Shown piece by piece: positions 14,114 through 14,398 of a DNA stretch of 14,398 nucleotides; within the stretch, counting starts at the first letter, position 1, and each line of letters opens with the position of its first letter. The notes under the pieces are model-generated. The model saw only the letters and a program-made list of their open reading frames with translations. It was not told where the DNA came from and did no database searches. This DNA is from Myxococcales bacterium (GTDB lineage: Bacteria; Myxococcota_A; Bradymonadia; Bradymonadales; Bradymonadaceae): NCBI GenBank assembly GCA_007120915.1, contig SKMT01000565.1, positions 1-14,398 of the forward strand. The letters run 5' to 3'. A program made the position numbers and the translations under genes.

Positions 14114-14398
14114 ATGATATCGAGAAAACTAAGCGTCATCGCATTGGTTCTGTCAGCAGGGTTGTTGTTGACGGCAACGGCCCAGGCCAGTTGGGATACC
14201 ATCGCCCCCGGGGTGGAGTACCAGTCGATGACTCAGTCGGGCCCGGTTCAGGTGCGTGCGGCCCGCGTCGACCTGTGTGAAGCGGGGGTGAACGTCCGGG
14301 CGACCACGGAGGCGGAAAACCCCGGTACGACCTCGTCATTCGGCTCATCAGTGGGCGCGGAAGTGGCGGTGAATGCCGACTTTTTCGACGGGAGCTTC
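14114..14398 (+). CDS. Secreted phosphodiester glycosidase-like protein, 3'-truncated by the window edge
   Basis: The first 95 residues of an exported protein that continues past the window. From the ATG at 14114, a basic start (SRK) and hydrophobic core (LSVIALVLSAGLLL) end at an AQA cleavage motif. An in-frame ATG at 14102 would add MDVA before the signal peptide and is less likely; neither has a strong ribosome binding site. The mature part begins SWDTIAPGVEYQSM, then VRAARVDLCEAGVNVRATT, and the visible end is AEVAVNADFFDG. This order of strands and the N-x-D-F-F-D motif are characteristic of NAGPA/phosphodiester glycosidase (PF09992-like) proteins, which act on sugar phosphodiesters in the envelope. 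The catalytic C-terminal half lies outside the window. It may work with the adjacent acyltransferase, but this is inference. Confidence 0.75.
   Translation, partial: MISRKLSVIALVLSAGLLLTATAQASWDTIAPGVEYQSMTQSGPVQVRAARVDLCEAGVNVRATTEAENPGTTSSFGSSVGAEVAVNADFFDGSF

Overview
The window is about 14.4 kb of GC-rich, densely coding bacterial DNA, nearly all on the + strand. It looks like chromosome from a Gram-negative of the former 'Deltaproteobacteria'. The mix of a TPR plus cyclic-nucleotide-binding-fold protein, a PilZ-like/DUF4388-like/J-like regulator, an acidic lipoprotein with a C-terminal membrane anchor and several outer-envelope proteins resembles Myxococcota or Bradymonadota. That placement is inference from gene style and was not checked by a search.

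Layout. The left edge holds the 3' part of ribosomal protein L3 (rplC), closed by a strong intrinsic terminator at 549-587, so the usual next gene rplD is absent. A small secreted, probable outer-membrane protein follows (619-1107). The 1108-1316 gap holds CCACC-type repeats and three GTGA/TCAC palindromes around a possible promoter. It leads into a TPR/tandem cNMP-fold regulator (1317-3020) and, 4 nt later, a four-helix membrane protein (3025-3729). A Trm112-type zinc-ribbon methyltransferase (3742-4593) is the only minus-strand gene.

Next comes a small mobile-element island: a 142-residue IS200-type Y1 (HUH) transposase (4790-5218) between 33-bp inverted repeats (4696-4728 and 5256-5288, 30 of 33 positions matching). 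It is followed by about three tandem 40-bp repeats with palindromic cores (5333-5450). This is the most unusual DNA in the window, because IS200/IS605 elements do not normally carry long terminal inverted repeats and the neighbouring array is REP-like.

The right half has a secreted CsgG/FlgT-like protein (5525-6436) overlapping an AI-2E/PerM-family permease (6433-7779) by 4 nt. Then come a 702-residue multidomain regulator (7885-9993), an archaeal-type cofactor-independent phosphoglycerate mutase (10061-11314), an acidic Cys-rich lipoprotein whose ribosome binding site lies in a long-range inverted repeat (11424-12605), and an acyltransferase-3 membrane protein (12660-14042). At the right edge is the start of a secreted phosphodiester-glycosidase-like protein (14114 onward).

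There are two likely co-transcribed pairs (1317/3025 and 5525/6433). Otherwise the genes look like separate units of housekeeping, envelope and signalling function. No tRNA, rRNA or CRISPR array was seen. I see no clearly new multigene defence or biosynthetic system. The best candidates for undescribed biology are the inverted-repeat-bounded transposase with its repeat array, the degenerate signalling domains, and the palindrome cluster upstream of the cNMP-fold gene.
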